In this document: positions 1 through 10,069 of the stretch, piece by piece
How the letters are laid out: every line of letters starts with the position of its first letter
Position numbering within the stretch: the stretch's first letter is position 1
DNA from: Gari tellinella
Lineage: Eukaryota; Mollusca; Bivalvia; Cardiida; Psammobiidae
Direction: 5' to 3'
Assembly (NCBI GenBank): GCA_922989275.2
Contig: OV277869.1
Span: 1,178,001 to 1,242,000, forward strand
DNA: 64,000 bases
The notes under the pieces: generated by a model
What the model was told of the DNA's origin: nothing
Database searches by the model: none
Seen by the model: the letters and a program-made list of their open reading frames with translations, nothing else
Made by a program: the position numbers and the translations under genes

Positions 1-50
1 GCAATGTAACATGCGCAGCATAACAGGATCAGGTTGACCTTTTTTGACAT
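1..50 (-). CDS. 5' end of a third TSP1-CTLD paralog, cut by the window edge
   Basis: Reading the minus strand from an ATG at 50-48 gives MSKKVNLILLCCACYI. This aligns residue for residue with the signal peptide of the complete paralog at 7181-8023, which starts MSNKVNLFLLCCACYT. The sequence upstream of the ATG (51-135) also resembles the 5' flank of that gene. The copy is therefore a third member of the tandem family on the same strand, with everything after about 16 residues outside the window. Whether it is intact cannot be judged. Confidence 0.7.
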   Translation of the reverse strand, partial: MSKKVNLILLCCACYI

Positions 51-1262
51 ATTTTAATTGCAACAATATTTTCGCTCCAATACCTATATAATCCGTCTGT
101 AATCGTTTCCTGTACTCAACTGAACTATACCTCTATACAATACCTCTATAACTATACGTTTTATTCAACCAGTTCACTCTTAATGACGCCCCAAAGCCTG
201 TTTGCAAACGGTTTGGGTCCTGATCAGACGCCGCGTAATGCAAACGATTTCTATATGAAATTTCAGCTTTACTATTATTCATTGCAAAGCCAGCACAGAA
301 TGAATGAGATTCGTTATCTATACTGTCTGGAATAAAGAGTGTTACTGTCAAATATTCAATCACTGTAGTCAATTAGGAAACAGGCTATTGGTAAACAACT
401 ATTTGTTTCCTTTTGAACCTATAGGTAGAATTATTTAACCAGGCCGGGCGGAGTTTCGATGAGGATCTTTGCATATATATTTAACGCAGAAGACGACTGC
501 TTTGAGACGACAGCGTTTGGAAGATTCTCTTTGAATTAAGGTAAACTCCTAACAGTGTGGAGGCTGATAAAACGCCTTGTAATTCGGTCTCTTGACATAG
601 ATAGTCCGAACAGGTTGCTGTCATTCCAGAGTCCCGACGCTATTGTACAATATTTACAATCGCCCCATTCAATTCCATTGACAAAAAGGATGTTCATTTC
701 GTATAAACACCACTTTTCGAGAGGGCGGGACTTGTTGATAAGTTTCGAAGGGGAGGCGGGGCATATGCAGTTATTATTCGCGAATGAATCTTTGGAATTT
801 GGGACAGCAAACATTTGGCGGATTTTTTCAAAATTTGTTCTTAACCGATCTATGCTTCCTATTAGTGAAAACCATGATACCCGACTAAATTTCTCCTTTA
901 TTAATGATATAAATTGCAAGAAAATTGACATACCTTCTAAACAGCGGCTATCTGCGTTTCTTTATGACAAACAAACTCGATATATTTATCCTACTTTAAA
1001 AAGATGTCACTTCCAATGACGTCAAAAATCGGCATTTTTGCGCCAAACTGTCAAGTTGTTGACTTAGAATGTAAACAATGGGACTTATTTTTCATGCTTT
1101 CGAATGTACGCAGCTTTTTTCGAACAGTAGTCGGTCATGGCTGTTCCTTATAGGGTACACATTATTCGTGTTATCAACCCCAAATATGATTTAAACATAC
1201 ATGTATACTTACAAAATGTTAATCTAATATTAGAAATTACAGTAAATACATTGTAAATATAA
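51..1262. other. Intergenic stretch with an HP-A half-cassette and unassigned open frames
   Basis: Positions 51-135 resemble the 5' flank of the TSP1-CTLD genes. Positions 199-246 are an HP-A palindrome whose right arm is lost. Between 536 and 1019 two long frames overlap on opposite strands (131 aa minus, 154 aa plus). Neither shows a domain, signal peptide or splice context I recognise, so I do not call a gene. A TGACGTCA (CRE-like) motif lies at 1017-1024. Confidence 0.4.
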
Positions 1263-1380
1263 GAAATGAACAGATTTTTTAGCGGCAAATTTACCATGAA
1301 TCGCTAGCGCGATTCATGCTATTTGCCGATAGTTTTCTGTCGTTCATTTCGCTTGAACGCCGAAAAAATCAATTCATTTC
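1263..1380. repeat. Nested inverted repeat
   Basis: Outer arms starting GAAATGAACAGATTTTTT pair with a matching complement ending at 1380. An inner palindrome centred on CGCTAGCG has arms that read CGGCAAAT on one side and ATTTGCCG on the other. It looks like a small foldback element. No family was recognised. Confidence 0.55.
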
Positions 1381-1653
1381 CTAATTAAAAGTTGCTTTAC
1401 GATGTAAACCGTGTAAAACGAATATGAAGACAATAAGGGCTACATAACCTTTGGTCCAAAGCGTCGATTAAAATTGCTGTCCGTTACCTTTTCCGTTGCA
1501 GAGAAACCAAAACAAAAACGAACTTCATTGATGTGAAGAAAATGTCATTTTCTTTGAAAGGATACCGAATCGGTTTGATTTGAGTGTATATGGGTTTTAA
1601 CATACACGCGTTATTGTGACAAGGTAACGTCGTCCATCTCTAGACTTTAAACT

Positions 1654-2370
1654 TCAATGTCCAAGGGACACCTCGCACACAGCATAGGTGCCAGAATATG
1701 GGTTACCACGAGTTGAGCGCTTGCCTATCATGTGATTAGTGTTAGAAAACAAATAACTGGATAAAACAGTGTTGACTGCATTTAACTTCTCTGGTGAGTT
1801 GACGTTTACTAAATGTGAATACGGATGATCCTCCTTACACATGCTTGCCCATGAATCTGTCGAGCCAGAAACAGGGTTCAAGTACCTCAAACAGAACTCA
1901 TTTATGATCTGGTAATTTGAAGGACAGGTCCGGCTATATCTTGGTATGTAGCATACACCTGACACAGTGTCCGTCCTCACCTCGTCGGCAACAAATGAAC
2001 AAAGCGTATCATTGTATGCACAGTTTCTTGTCCTTTTAGTCATACCGTAGAACCCATGTCTCGCAGAACAAGCTGACCATTCCGTCCATACCCCGCAACC
2101 CATCTTGGTACAGGCGTGCTCGAAAAACGTTGCATTCTCTGGGAACTCCATTTCTTTAAGAATCTCCAACTCTCTTTCATTGATTTCGGCAGTCATAGTC
2201 TCCTTCATTTTAATGAACAATTCACCATAAAGTTGTAGCATCTCATTTTCGTGGTATTTTCCTAGCCATTTTAAATAATGTCCATCCAAGTGTTGGTCGC
2301 ACAGATATGCAAAACTGCCGAGCGTGTAACAAGCGGTGCACAGCAAGAACATATAGACATTACTTGACAT
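1654..2370 (-). CDS. TSP1-CTLD secreted protein, paralog with an internal lectin-domain deletion
   Basis: A 238-residue frame with an N-terminal hydrophobic signal (about residues 1-22), a charged helical stretch at 30-75, a thrombospondin type 1 repeat with WTEWSACS at about 95-102 and CxYNDTLC after it, and the start of a C-type-lectin-like domain from about 149. It is closely similar to the 280-residue paralog at 7181-8023 but about 42 codons shorter. The gap removes the segment that in the paralog holds NEPSNGSSELC and MWDRDC, and the frame then resumes at VCEVS. The lectin fold should lose its long-loop region and two of its cysteines. TSP1 repeats mediate extracellular adhesion and CTLDs often bind carbohydrate, so a secreted recognition protein is likely, but ligand binding by this copy is doubtful. 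The frame is open from ATG to TGA in one exon, so it is a shortened gene or a young pseudogene. Confidence 0.75.
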   Translation of the reverse strand: MSSNVYMFLLCTACYTLGSFAYLCDQHLDGHYLKWLGKYHENEMLQLYGELFIKMKETMTAEINERELEILKEMEFPENATFFEHACTKMGCGVWTEWSACSARHGFYGMTKRTRNCAYNDTLCSFVADEVRTDTVSGVCYIPRYSRTCPSNYQIINEFCLRYLNPVSGSTDSWASMCKEDHPYSHLVNVNSPEKLNAVNTVLSSYLFSNTNHMIGKRSTRGNPYSGTYAVCEVSLGH

Positions 2371-2500
2371 TTTGAAGTTGCAGCAATCGTTTCACACTAA
2401 TACACAAGGTAGCGCGTAAAGAAACTGTCAGTATCCGCTGGCTGTATCCAGCTAAACAATGCTTCTTGTATTGTACAGAGATATAAACGTTCTATTTAAG
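2371..2500 (-). promoter_or_regulatory. Conserved 5' flank of the TSP1-CTLD paralog
   Basis: This segment upstream of the ATG at 2370 matches 8024-8150 upstream of the second paralog, including CTGTATCCGC, an AATGCTTCT block and an ACGTTCTATYTAAG block. The similarity shows that the tandem duplication included the 5' UTR and proximal promoter. No TATA box was assigned. Confidence 0.5.
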
Positions 2501-2811
2501 CTATTTACTTGTTTGAATACACACATAAGTATGTTAAGCAATCATGAAAAAGCACATCGACATATTAGGAAGGGTGATTATCTAATGCCGAACACAGGAA
2601 ATTCATATCTTGCTTTAAACAGTACGGGCATAAGACAGAAAGTTCCTTCTTGAAATTTGAGTTGCGTTTTACATGGCGAACCCATCGAACAATAAATGAG
2701 AGTCTTTCTCTCAATTGTCTGAAATGTAGCCTTTCATTGTTAATTATCCAATCACCAAAGTCACCATCTAGTATGAAACAAACAGGCCATTGGAAAAAAC
2801 TATTTGCTTCC
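2501..2811. other. Stretch with no recognised feature
   Basis: I see no gene, palindrome or recognised repeat. Short open frames here lack any domain. Confidence 0.4.
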
Positions 2812-3447
2812 GTTTTAGCTCACCAGAGCACAAAGTGCTCAAAGTGAGTTGTTTGTGATACCGTTCTGTCCGGCGTCCGTCAATATGTCAGTTCGTCAAC
2901 AATTGCAAACGACTTCTTCTCTAAAACCTGACACAGTGTCCGTCCTCACCTCGTCGGCAGCAAATGAACAAAGCGTATCATTGTATAATCACAGTGTAAT
3001 CAAACTTGGTGAGATACATGCTGTTGGTTTGAGCTACAAAAGTTGTTCAAATAAAGTGGGTTTGGTCAATGGTCTTGTTGCAATGGAAACCGTGCACAAT
3101 ATCCAGAAAAAATTTCTCTACTGAAACTAATTGTCAGCTTTCAATTTGGATTTCACCAGAATGTTTCACAATGGATAGACTTTAAAACTTGTTCAAAGAA
3201 CTGTGATCCTCAAGAAAACATGGCCGCCAAACGAATGGTCTATTTCAATGTTCTGAAATATCGAATTAAAGTTAGAAACCTTCTAGAAGTCATATTTCTA
3301 GCTATCAAATTTATTAGTTTGGCAGTGTCATGTCCTTGATAAAAAATTAGATCATACCTGAATATATGTCCTTTGTGGATCATAAAGTAGGTCAGTAGGT
3401 CAAAATTCAGAAAAGTGTTTTTGCCATTCCAGAGGTCATATTTTTAC
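2812..3447 (+). repeat. Bivalve-type interspersed repeat (GCTCACCAGAGCACAAAG)
   Basis: It begins TTTTAGCTCACCAGAGCACA, then AAGTGCTCAAAGTGAG, followed by a CGTCCGTC-rich segment and CAAGAAAACATGGCCGCC. I recognise this layout from dispersed non-coding repeats common in bivalve genomes (recollection, not a search). Two short patches from elsewhere in the window interrupt or abut it (2927-2986 and 3448-3505). Confidence 0.5.
2927..2986. other. 60-bp duplicate of TSP1-CTLD coding sequence inside a repeat
   Basis: These 60 bases match 1958-2017, within the coding frame of the 1654-2370 gene, at 59 of 60 positions and in the same orientation. Similarity stops at both ends, where the interspersed repeat continues. 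It looks like a patch copied from a locus about 0.9 kb away during break repair. Confidence 0.75.
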
Positions 3448-3505
3448 AAGAAGATTATTAGTAATTCGGGAAAGAATTAAACATTCAAGCCCGTGCCAAA
3501 AATAA
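3448..3505 (-). mobile_element. 58-bp inverted copy of the LINE-like tail at 10570-10627
   Basis: The reverse complement of these 58 bases is identical to 10570-10627. It is either a very short retroelement fragment or a second templated patch next to the one at 2927-2986. Confidence 0.6.
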
Positions 3506-3843
3506 ACAGTACACGGTCCGACCAACGCATGCGCCAGAAAATTTGACAAGAATATATTGCTTGGAGCGGAAGTTACAGACATAGCCTTTTTCCCGAAGAA
3601 GAGGTATAAAGGTATTTAAAAAAAATATTCCTGTTAATAAAAAAGGAAACTTTTCTCGACAAATGGTCCCGTCAGAAAAAAGACGGTGTTGTAATTTGTT
3701 TTGTTTTTTAACATATTTTCACTCTCCATATTGTTTATTTCAATTTGACAGGGAATAAGCAGACCCGCGAACCACCTGAAACTGAGAGCTATCGCTGAAT
3801 ATCTACATACATTGATGATATCGCGGCGAGTAAGTTGCAAGTA

Positions 3844-4205
3844 CAGTGTTCCCTCCCTACAACGGCCCTCCCAACAACGATTCCCTCCTTACAACGACCC
3901 TTGTTCCCCGAACAAGACATTTATGTCAAACCTTTTCATGTCTAAAATACCGTCTGTTTAAATTTGGCATCTGCTGTTTTTCTCAAAGTTACATATAAGT
4001 GGACATTTTGATAGAATAAATATAATGACGAGTGAAAAACAGCCTGACTCCAGATAAGACGCCGCGTGACGCGGCGTATGATCTGGATTTCAAACTGTTT
4101 GCATTTGTAAGCCAAGTATTAATTTCCCTCCCTCTGACGACTCCTTCCGTAGAACACACACAATATGTGTCTCCCACTGGGTGCCGTTGTAGCGAGGGAG
4201 CACTG
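3844..4205. mobile_element. MITE TA-1 with HP-A cassette
   Basis: The left end reads CAGTGTTCCCTCCCTACAAC and the right end is its approximate complement (GAGGGAGCACTG). It is flanked by TA on both sides (3842-3843, 4206-4207). An HP-A cassette lies at about 4036-4111. The TA duplication and CAGT ends suggest Tc1/mariner-type mobilisation, and no transposase is present. Confidence 0.8.
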
Positions 4206-4332
4206 TAATAACGTCTTGAAACAAGAGTTATTGCTGAATATTTACATATAGGTTCGATATCGCAGGTAGTGAGTTGCACGGAACAGCATCTTAAACTTAT
4301 TTAATGCCATTTGCCTTTGAGTTCCACACATT

Positions 4333-4560
4333 CGCTTTTACTTGGGTATATACGTTTGATTGTGCAATACACCATTTGGTTTTACTTGGGTATATACGTT
4401 TGATTGTGCAATACACCATTTGGTTTTACTTGGGTATATACGTTTGATTGTGCAATACACCATTTGGTTTTACTTGGGTATATACGTTTGATTGTGCAAT
4501 ACACCATTTGGTTTTACTTGGGTATATATGCGTTTGATTGTGCAATACACCATTTGGTTT
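4333..4560. repeat. 44-bp tandem repeat, five copies
   Basis: CTTGGGTATATACGTTTGAT recurs at 4341, 4385, 4429 and on with a 44-bp period. The last copy has a 2-bp insertion in TATATATGCG. Translations such as KPNGVLHNQT are by-products of the repeat. Confidence 0.9.
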
Positions 4561-4638
4561 TTTTAACTTTTTAATCTCTTCCACCATTTTGTGCCGCGCG
4601 TCCCATTCAATGGACATGAGAAAACACTGTAGACTCAC

Positions 4639-4851
4639 TGCTACTGACCGTACCAAGGCGGGCTCCTATATTCACTTTGCTTTATGTTTGTCTTGCGTGT
4701 TGTTTTCTATTTAGTATGTAGATGAAGGAATGGTATTGCGTGTGTGTGTGTGTGTGTGTTTGTTGTGGTAAGACTGTGTGTGTGTGTGTGTTCTGCTTGA
4801 GAGGTGGGTGTATTGTTTGTGTTACGTTTCCTGCTTGAGTCTTTCGTATTT
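4639..4851 (+). mobile_element. LINE-like 3' tail fragment with (TG)n
   Basis: It starts TGCTACTGACCGTACCAAGG and matches 10855-11095 closely, including a (TG)n tract (about 4739-4790) and AGGTGGGTGTATTGTTTGTG. Two dispersed copies of a non-coding tail fit a retroelement 3' region. Confidence 0.5.
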
Positions 4852-5136
4852 ATCTGAACAGACGCAACAGTATGCGACGTCTGGTCAGGGTCTACACAGT
4901 TTGCTGATAGGGGATTTCAATATGAAAATATTAAAGAAAAAACACCAGGCAACCCTTAGATAAGAAATTGACTAATCCAATATATAAGAAGGGAAGAATC
5001 CACTCGGCGCAAATGGGTTAAAATGTAAGTTTGACGGTATCAAGAAAGGCAAATATCTGCAAGCATATAAAACTAATTACCAAAGAGCACACGTGCATAG
5101 TTTATTGGTATCAAACATATGTTATATTTAAAAGTA

Positions 5137-5514
5137 CAGTGTTCCCTCTCTACAACGACACTCAATGGGAGACACACAGAGTGAGTGTGTTGCTCGGAGG
5201 GAGTTGTTATAGGAAGGGAACATTCAAATTTGACATACATTTGCAAACAGCTTGAATCCATATCAGACGCCGCGTTACGCGGCGTCTGATTTGGATTCAA
5301 GCTGTTTATCACTCATCATTAAATTTCTTCTGTCAAAGTGTCCACTTATATGTAACTTTGAGAAGAAAAAAAACAGCAGACGAGGAAATTTAAGCAGACG
5401 ATATTGCAGCAATTAAAGCGTTACACGTAACTCGTCTTTTGGGGGTAACTTCGGCAAGGGTCGTTGTAAGGAGGGGGTCGTTGTTCGGATTGCCGGTGTT
5501 GGGAGTGAGCAATG
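5137..5514. mobile_element. MITE TA-1 with HP-A cassette
   Basis: The left end is CAGTGTTCCCTCTCTACAAC after TA at 5135-5136. The right end is degenerate (GTGAGCAATG) before TA at 5515. The HP-A cassette at 5244-5308 uses the GAATCC/GGATTC arm version, with one mismatch near the inner stem. Confidence 0.75.
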
Positions 5515-5544
5515 TACATGTATATTTAGAAGTAAATGTATATT

Positions 5545-5812
5545 CAATTAGCCCTTTCACTGTACTTATGACGTCATGACCCTTCTAATATTCACTGCCA
5601 TAACATCCTCTGCAAGTCTGCTCGCAAATTTATCGTTCGTATTTATTTCTGAAGTTTATAATTTTAGGCAGTTTCACTTAAAAAACAGTACAGTTAGTGT
5701 CACATAGTTTTGATCCAAATCAGACTCCACGCTACGTGGTGGCAGATCTGGATCCAAACTTTCTGCATATGTTATTGTTATAGAGCTAGGCTTTGAAATG
5801 GTTAAACGTTTC
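5545..5812. mobile_element. Decayed MITE TTAA-3 with HP-A cassette
   Basis: The left end AGCCCTTTCACTGTACTTATG is followed by TGACGTCATGAC, as in the intact TTAA-3 copies. The right end reads TTTGAAATGGTTAA. The HP-A cassette at about 5706-5768 has several arm mismatches. Confidence 0.55.
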
Positions 5813-5838
5813 ACTTTCAATTACCTCTTAAAGGGCTT

Positions 5839-5911
5839 TTGCAAACAGTTAGGGTCCTGATAAGACGCCGCGTAATTCGTCGTGTGATCAGGACGCAAAC
5901 TGTTTGATACT
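5839..5911. repeat. HP-A hairpin cassette
   Basis: The arms GCAAACAGTTAGGGTCCTGA and the complementary TGATCAGGACGCAAACTGTT flank a decayed centre. The surrounding MITE ends are not clear. Confidence 0.7.
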
Positions 5912-6310
5912 CATATTGATATCTATCAAGTCATAAAATCTTAAATCTAACTGATTGAATAGAATTTTAGAATATTAAATTCGTGTGTTTTCAGCATTGA
6001 AGTAAGATAAAATGATATGTTGCTCGCCAAGGTTCGCATTATATTTTTTACAACTCGTTCAATAAAATCAATACTGAAAACACTCTCATTCAATATCCTC
6101 TGTAATATTTAAGACACATTCTCCATTACATTAAACCAGATTTAGGTAACCGCCGGTCTTAAAAATTAGAAGCAGGCTATGAGGTAAAGTGTTCAACCAA
6201 ATACGCCACACTCGCAATTCATTTAAAATAAGAGCATAACAGCTTTTAGACGATTGGTGGATTCTCTTAGATCTCAATGTCCATCGGTTTGGAAGATAAT
6301 TAGACACCAG

Positions 6311-6549
6311 ATGCCCGTTTTCATAAAACTTCGTGCGGCAAAAACGGTCGTAAGTCGAAACTTTGAATACATTCATTTTCTGATTTCTCTATCTAATCCT
6401 GTCTTGTTACATCTCGTTGGAATTGTCTTTTCAAGACAAATCCAAAGAGATGTCACAAGAGAGGAGAAGATGAAGAAATAAATAATAATTGTGACTTTTA
6501 TAATCCGACTTACAACACCATTTGCCGTACGTAGATATATGAAACGGGT
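6311..6549. mobile_element. 5-bp-TSD MITE (H family)
   Basis: The ends are related to GGCCCGTTTCATAAAAC and its complement. ACCAG is duplicated exactly on both sides (6306-6310, 6550-6554). A central palindrome carries TTGGAATTGTCTTTTCAAGA. At 239 bp it is the same length as the copy at 40990-41228. Confidence 0.75.
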
Positions 6550-6812
6550 ACCAGGTAATTTGGTTTCTGGTCGTCAGTTTCCGAACAGTTTTCAGGTTAC
6601 TGCAAAGATAAAACACATTTGTACTGAAAAATGTATATTACCGCCATGTAAAACTACATATGATGACTTTAAAGCACATATGGATGGGGTACATAATGTC
6701 TATTACAATTGATGTCCGTTATAGGACAACCATAAGTTGATTATAAAAATCCGACTTCGGAAATCATACCTTTAACTCTGTCGCTGTCATGCTCTATAAC
6801 ACTAAAATGATT

Positions 6813-6879
6813 AGGCAAACAGTTTGGATCCAGATCAGACACCACATAACGCAATGTCTGATCAGGATTTAAACATTTT
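6813..6879. repeat. HP-A hairpin cassette, partly decayed
   Basis: The left arm CAAACAGTTTGGATCCAGAT pairs with a right arm that has drifted (GATCAGGATTTAAACATTT). Confidence 0.7.
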
Positions 6880-7180
6880 GACTATATATAATTTTTTCTT
6901 AAGTAAATTCAAAATTTCAAAAGTAACAGCAGAAATGTGAAGATTTCGGAAAATTCCGTATGTCCGAAGAATAAAGCAAAATCCGCAGATTTCGTTCATG
7001 GAAATGAAGAAAATGACATCTGTTTATTTTCTATTTTTAATTTGAATAGCCGACAGTTTGTAACATGATAATACTCTGAGTTCCGCGGCGTCCAATATTG
7101 CTCCAAACTAGTTTCGTTGTTTTCAGCAAAAATACGTTATTGGTCAAGGATAACGCATTGTCCATTATGTTCCGTGTATA
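6880..7180. other. Stretch downstream of the TSP1-CTLD gene
   Basis: No gene or repeat recognised. It presumably includes the 3' UTR of the minus-strand gene, but no polyadenylation signal was assigned. Confidence 0.35.
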
Positions 7181-8023
7181 TCAGGGTCTAGCAGACACCT
7201 CGCACACGCCATGGTAACTATTAAAACAATCCCTGTCCCACATTTTCCTTGGCGAACCCTCGTCCACTCTGCATAACTCCGAGCTGCCATTTGACGGCTC
7301 GTTCTTCGCATAGTAGGTATAGTTAAGATGCTGTTCATAAGTTGTCGTATATGCACCACGTCGAAGGGAGCGCTTGCCATTGATGTATATGCTGCCACTA
7401 TAACCTTTTATGTTTAAAAGGGCGTGGACTGCAGCTGCCTTCTGTGGTGAGTTGATGTTTACTAGATATGAATTAGGGTGTTCACTATTACAGTTGCGTG
7501 TCAGTGTATCCATCGAGCCAGTAAAACCATCCATGAACCTCAAGCAGTACTCCTGTACGAACTCGTAATTCGGAGGACAGTCCATGCCATACCCTGGTGC
7601 GTCACATACACCTGACACAGTGTCCAATCTGGCTTCGTCAGCTTCAAATAAACAAAGAGTGTCATTGTATCCACACTCTCTCGTCCTTTGAGTCATCCCG
7701 TAGTACCCAGGTCTCGCAGAACAATCTGACCACCCCGACCATGTCCCGCAGTCCATCTTGGTGCAGGCGTGCTCGAAAAACGTTGCATTCTCGGGGAACT
7801 CCATTTCTTTAAGAATCTCCAACTCTCTTTCTTTGATTTCGGCAGTCATCGTTTCCTCCATTTTAATGAAAAATTCGCCATAAAGTTGCAACATCTCATT
7901 CTCGTAGTATTTTCCCAGAGATTTTAGATAATGTCCATCCAACTGTTGACTGGTAATATATGCTAAACTGCCGAATGTATAACATGCACAGCACAGCAGG
8001 AAAAGGTTGACCTTATTTGACAT
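7181..8023 (-). CDS. TSP1-CTLD secreted protein, complete paralog
   Basis: A single-exon frame of 280 residues ending in TGA. Residues 1-22 form a signal peptide (MSNKVNLFLLCCACYTFG). Residues 40-75 are charged and probably helical. A thrombospondin type 1 repeat occupies about 91-140 with WSGWSDCS and later cysteines. A C-type-lectin-like domain runs about 149-275 with CLRFM, NINSPQKA, NEPSNGSSELC, MWDRDC and a final VCEVS. The canonical EPN calcium-site motif is replaced by EPS, so sugar specificity cannot be predicted. N-glycosylation sequons are visible at NAT, NDT, NYT and NGS. The combination points to a secreted adhesion or innate-recognition protein. The ATG is the first after the conserved 5' flank and gives a good signal peptide. 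Two paralogs lie on the same strand toward the left edge. I do not recognise a named orthologue. Confidence 0.85.
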   Translation of the reverse strand: MSNKVNLFLLCCACYTFGSLAYITSQQLDGHYLKSLGKYYENEMLQLYGEFFIKMEETMTAEIKERELEILKEMEFPENATFFEHACTKMDCGTWSGWSDCSARPGYYGMTQRTRECGYNDTLCLFEADEARLDTVSGVCDAPGYGMDCPPNYEFVQEYCLRFMDGFTGSMDTLTRNCNSEHPNSYLVNINSPQKAAAVHALLNIKGYSGSIYINGKRSLRRGAYTTTYEQHLNYTYYAKNEPSNGSSELCRVDEGSPRKMWDRDCFNSYHGVCEVSARP

Positions 8024-8150
8024 TTTGAAGTTGTATTATTCGTTCAGCACTGATACCTAAGGTAACACGTATATTGACCGTCTGTATCCGCCGGTTGTAC
8101 TCATCTAAATAATGCTTCTGATAGCGTACAGAAACAGCAACGTTCTATCT
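8024..8150 (-). promoter_or_regulatory. Conserved 5' flank of the complete TSP1-CTLD gene
   Basis: It matches 2371-2500 upstream of the neighbouring paralog, showing that leader and proximal promoter were copied with the gene. A MITE (8157-8350) starts within 10 bp of its upstream limit. Confidence 0.5.
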
Positions 8151-8156
8151 AAGATA

Positions 8157-8350
8157 CAGTCGAAACTTTATACTTCGAATCCGCGTTAGTTCAAACATAC
8201 CTATGTTTCAAAGTTAAAACGTGGATAAGCCACGTTTTAACTTCGAAATACAGGTATGTTTGACATAAGCGAGATCATTTTATCGCAATTTAACTTATAA
8301 AATACTGGTAAGGTCGATTTAAGTGAGTTCGAAATATCGAGTTTTTACTG
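8157..8350. mobile_element. MITE TA-7
   Basis: The ends CAGTCGAAACTTTATACTTC and the near-complement TTCGAAATATCGAGTTTTTA are flanked by TA. A central palindrome reads AAAACGTGGATAAGCCACGT. Related sequence occurs at about 47120-47205 and 48010-48055. Confidence 0.7.
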
Positions 8351-8357
8351 TACTTAA

Positions 8358-8563
8358 CCCTTAGCCCGCCAAATAAATAGTCGTCTGCTATATTTCTCGT
8401 CTGCTTCAAGTTTCAAAGTGCTTCAAAGTTGCTCAAAATTGCTGAAAAAGTTGTCCGAGTGTCAAACAGCTTGGATCCGGATGAGACGCCGAGTTACTCG
8501 GCGTCTCATCCGGATCCAAGCTGTTTGCATATGGAGCTATAGTCGTGAGTGGCAGGCTAAGGG
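8358..8563. mobile_element. MITE TTAA-4 with a perfect HP-A cassette
   Basis: The ends CCCTTAGCCCGCCA and TGGCAGGCTAAGGG lie between TTAA copies at 8354-8357 and 8564-8567. The cassette at 8463-8527 pairs perfectly, with 32-bp arms and one unpaired central base. Its arm version is CAAACAGCTTGGATCCGGAT. Confidence 0.85.
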
Positions 8564-8818
8564 TTAATGAATAAATACAGCCATGCGTGTATAAAGCAGC
8601 CACTGCTATTAAGCAAAATTGAGAAGCATGCCGAATATAAAGAAAGGTGAGCATTCAATACAGGATTAAAGTGTTGCAGAAAGATCCTATCGGCACTTTC
8701 TGTATTACGCTTGTACTGCATTAAACGGTCATGTGTCCTAACGCCTATAGATATACCCATCTTGTAGTTTTGGCTTGATTTAATTGTTACTGTATATTGA
8801 TATCTACACTGTATAATA

Positions 8819-9186
8819 CAGTGAAACCCCTCTAAACCGGAACCTCTAAATACCGGAATTCTCTCTAAACCGGACAAAAACTTTGGTCCCGTTTCCAACC
8901 CTTCTTTATTTTAACCCATTACACCATAAATACGCCTTTTTACGTCTTTTTGTTTATTCTTACACTGAAGAAAAAGTTTGTACATTCTAGCAGATGATAG
9001 CTTAAAGCAGGTTGAAAGTAAAGCAGAATGCGCCTTAAGGCGCATTCTGCTTTACCTTCAACCTGCTTTAAGTGGTCACCTATTTTTCATACTAGAAACA
9101 TTTCAAAACCCCTCTAAACCGGAAACCCCTCTAAACCGGACATTTTTGTTGTCCCCACACATGTCCGGTTTAGAGGGGTTTCACTG
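8819..9186. mobile_element. MITE TA-3 carrying a nested TTAA-1 with HP-B
   Basis: The ends CAGTGAAACCCCTCTAAACC and GGTTTAGAGGGGTTTCACTG have TA on both sides. Inside, TTAA at 8911 is followed by a TTAA-1 end (CCCATTACACCATAAA). An HP-B cassette lies at 9001-9072 with centre CGCCTTAAGGCG. A second TA-3 copy at 45965-46344 has TTAA-1 at the same site. Confidence 0.85.
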
Positions 9187-9304
9187 TACAAGAAAGTATT
9201 TGCTATTCTTGCCCCTTTCCAAACGAAACGCAAACGCATTGCAGTAAAATGTTCAAAAATATCTATTTTTAGAATTTTCTAACGATCCACTTTTAATCTG
9301 AGTA

Positions 9305-9352
9305 GCGAACAGTTTGGAGCCTGATCAGACGTCTGGCTCCAATCTGTTTGCA
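9305..9352. repeat. HP-A cassette with collapsed centre
   Basis: The outer arms GCGAACAGTTTGGAGCCTGA and TGGCTCCAATCTGTTTGC remain, but the GC-rich centre is deleted. This is the expected product of a palindrome-centre deletion. Confidence 0.7.
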
Positions 9353-10069
9353 ATGAATCTCATTGTGTTATCATAAACGCGTACCTTGGGAAAATTAACG
9401 TTTAGCAATTGTATCTTTCAGCTATTGCAACCACTTCGATATTATGACCAATCCGATATCACGGCCACTGAAAGGCAGGTTTAGTTCCGGTCTGTAATGT
9501 AAGATATCACTTCAAGCATGGAATATGTAAAGAAGAAAGTTATTTTTGGAGCTTTCTGCTTGACTTTCACCAAGCTTACATATACCATAAGTCTTACGCA
9601 CAATCAATAAGTCCTTCTTTAGATGGCCTGAAATCCAAAGTTTACTGTAAATTATTCTCCAAAGGCGATACAAAGTAATTGCAAATTAGGCAAGATGTAA
9701 ACAACTATTTGTTTGTGCTCGTTTGATCCTACTGGTATGTATATGTTTTTGTTTGTTTATATGATCAAAAGAACATCACGTCTTATCATTGATGACTATT
9801 TTCAATAACCTCGGTGACAAAAGTAAATATGACGCTCGTCTGTGCTCATGTCATGTTATTCTTTTTCAACTCGTCCATTAAAAACGGCAAATACTGAGCA
9901 CTCATGTAAGAGTCTTTATATAATATATGACAATCGCCCGGCATCTGATCTAGCTTCAAACTGGCTGTAATAGAATTAGCTCTGGGTATGTAAATGCACT
10001 TAGGAGGAGTTAAGAATGCCTCCAATTTCGGTATCCATGCATTAAATTTGGAGAGGCTTTATTCTTTAC
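9353..10069. other. Stretch with no clear gene
   Basis: A half copy of the ACTCGTY...CACTCATGTAA palindrome family lies near 9870-9905 (compare 24093-24237). A degenerate HP-A trace occurs near 9935-9960. Nothing else is recognised. Confidence 0.4.

Noticed and set aside
536..1019. Two long overlapping frames on opposite strands
   Set aside because: No domain, signal peptide or splice context; at this length and base composition chance frames are plausible.
4333..4656. CRISPR-like array (44-bp repeats)
   Set aside because: The repeats are head-to-tail with no spacers and the sequence is eukaryotic; it is a simple minisatellite.
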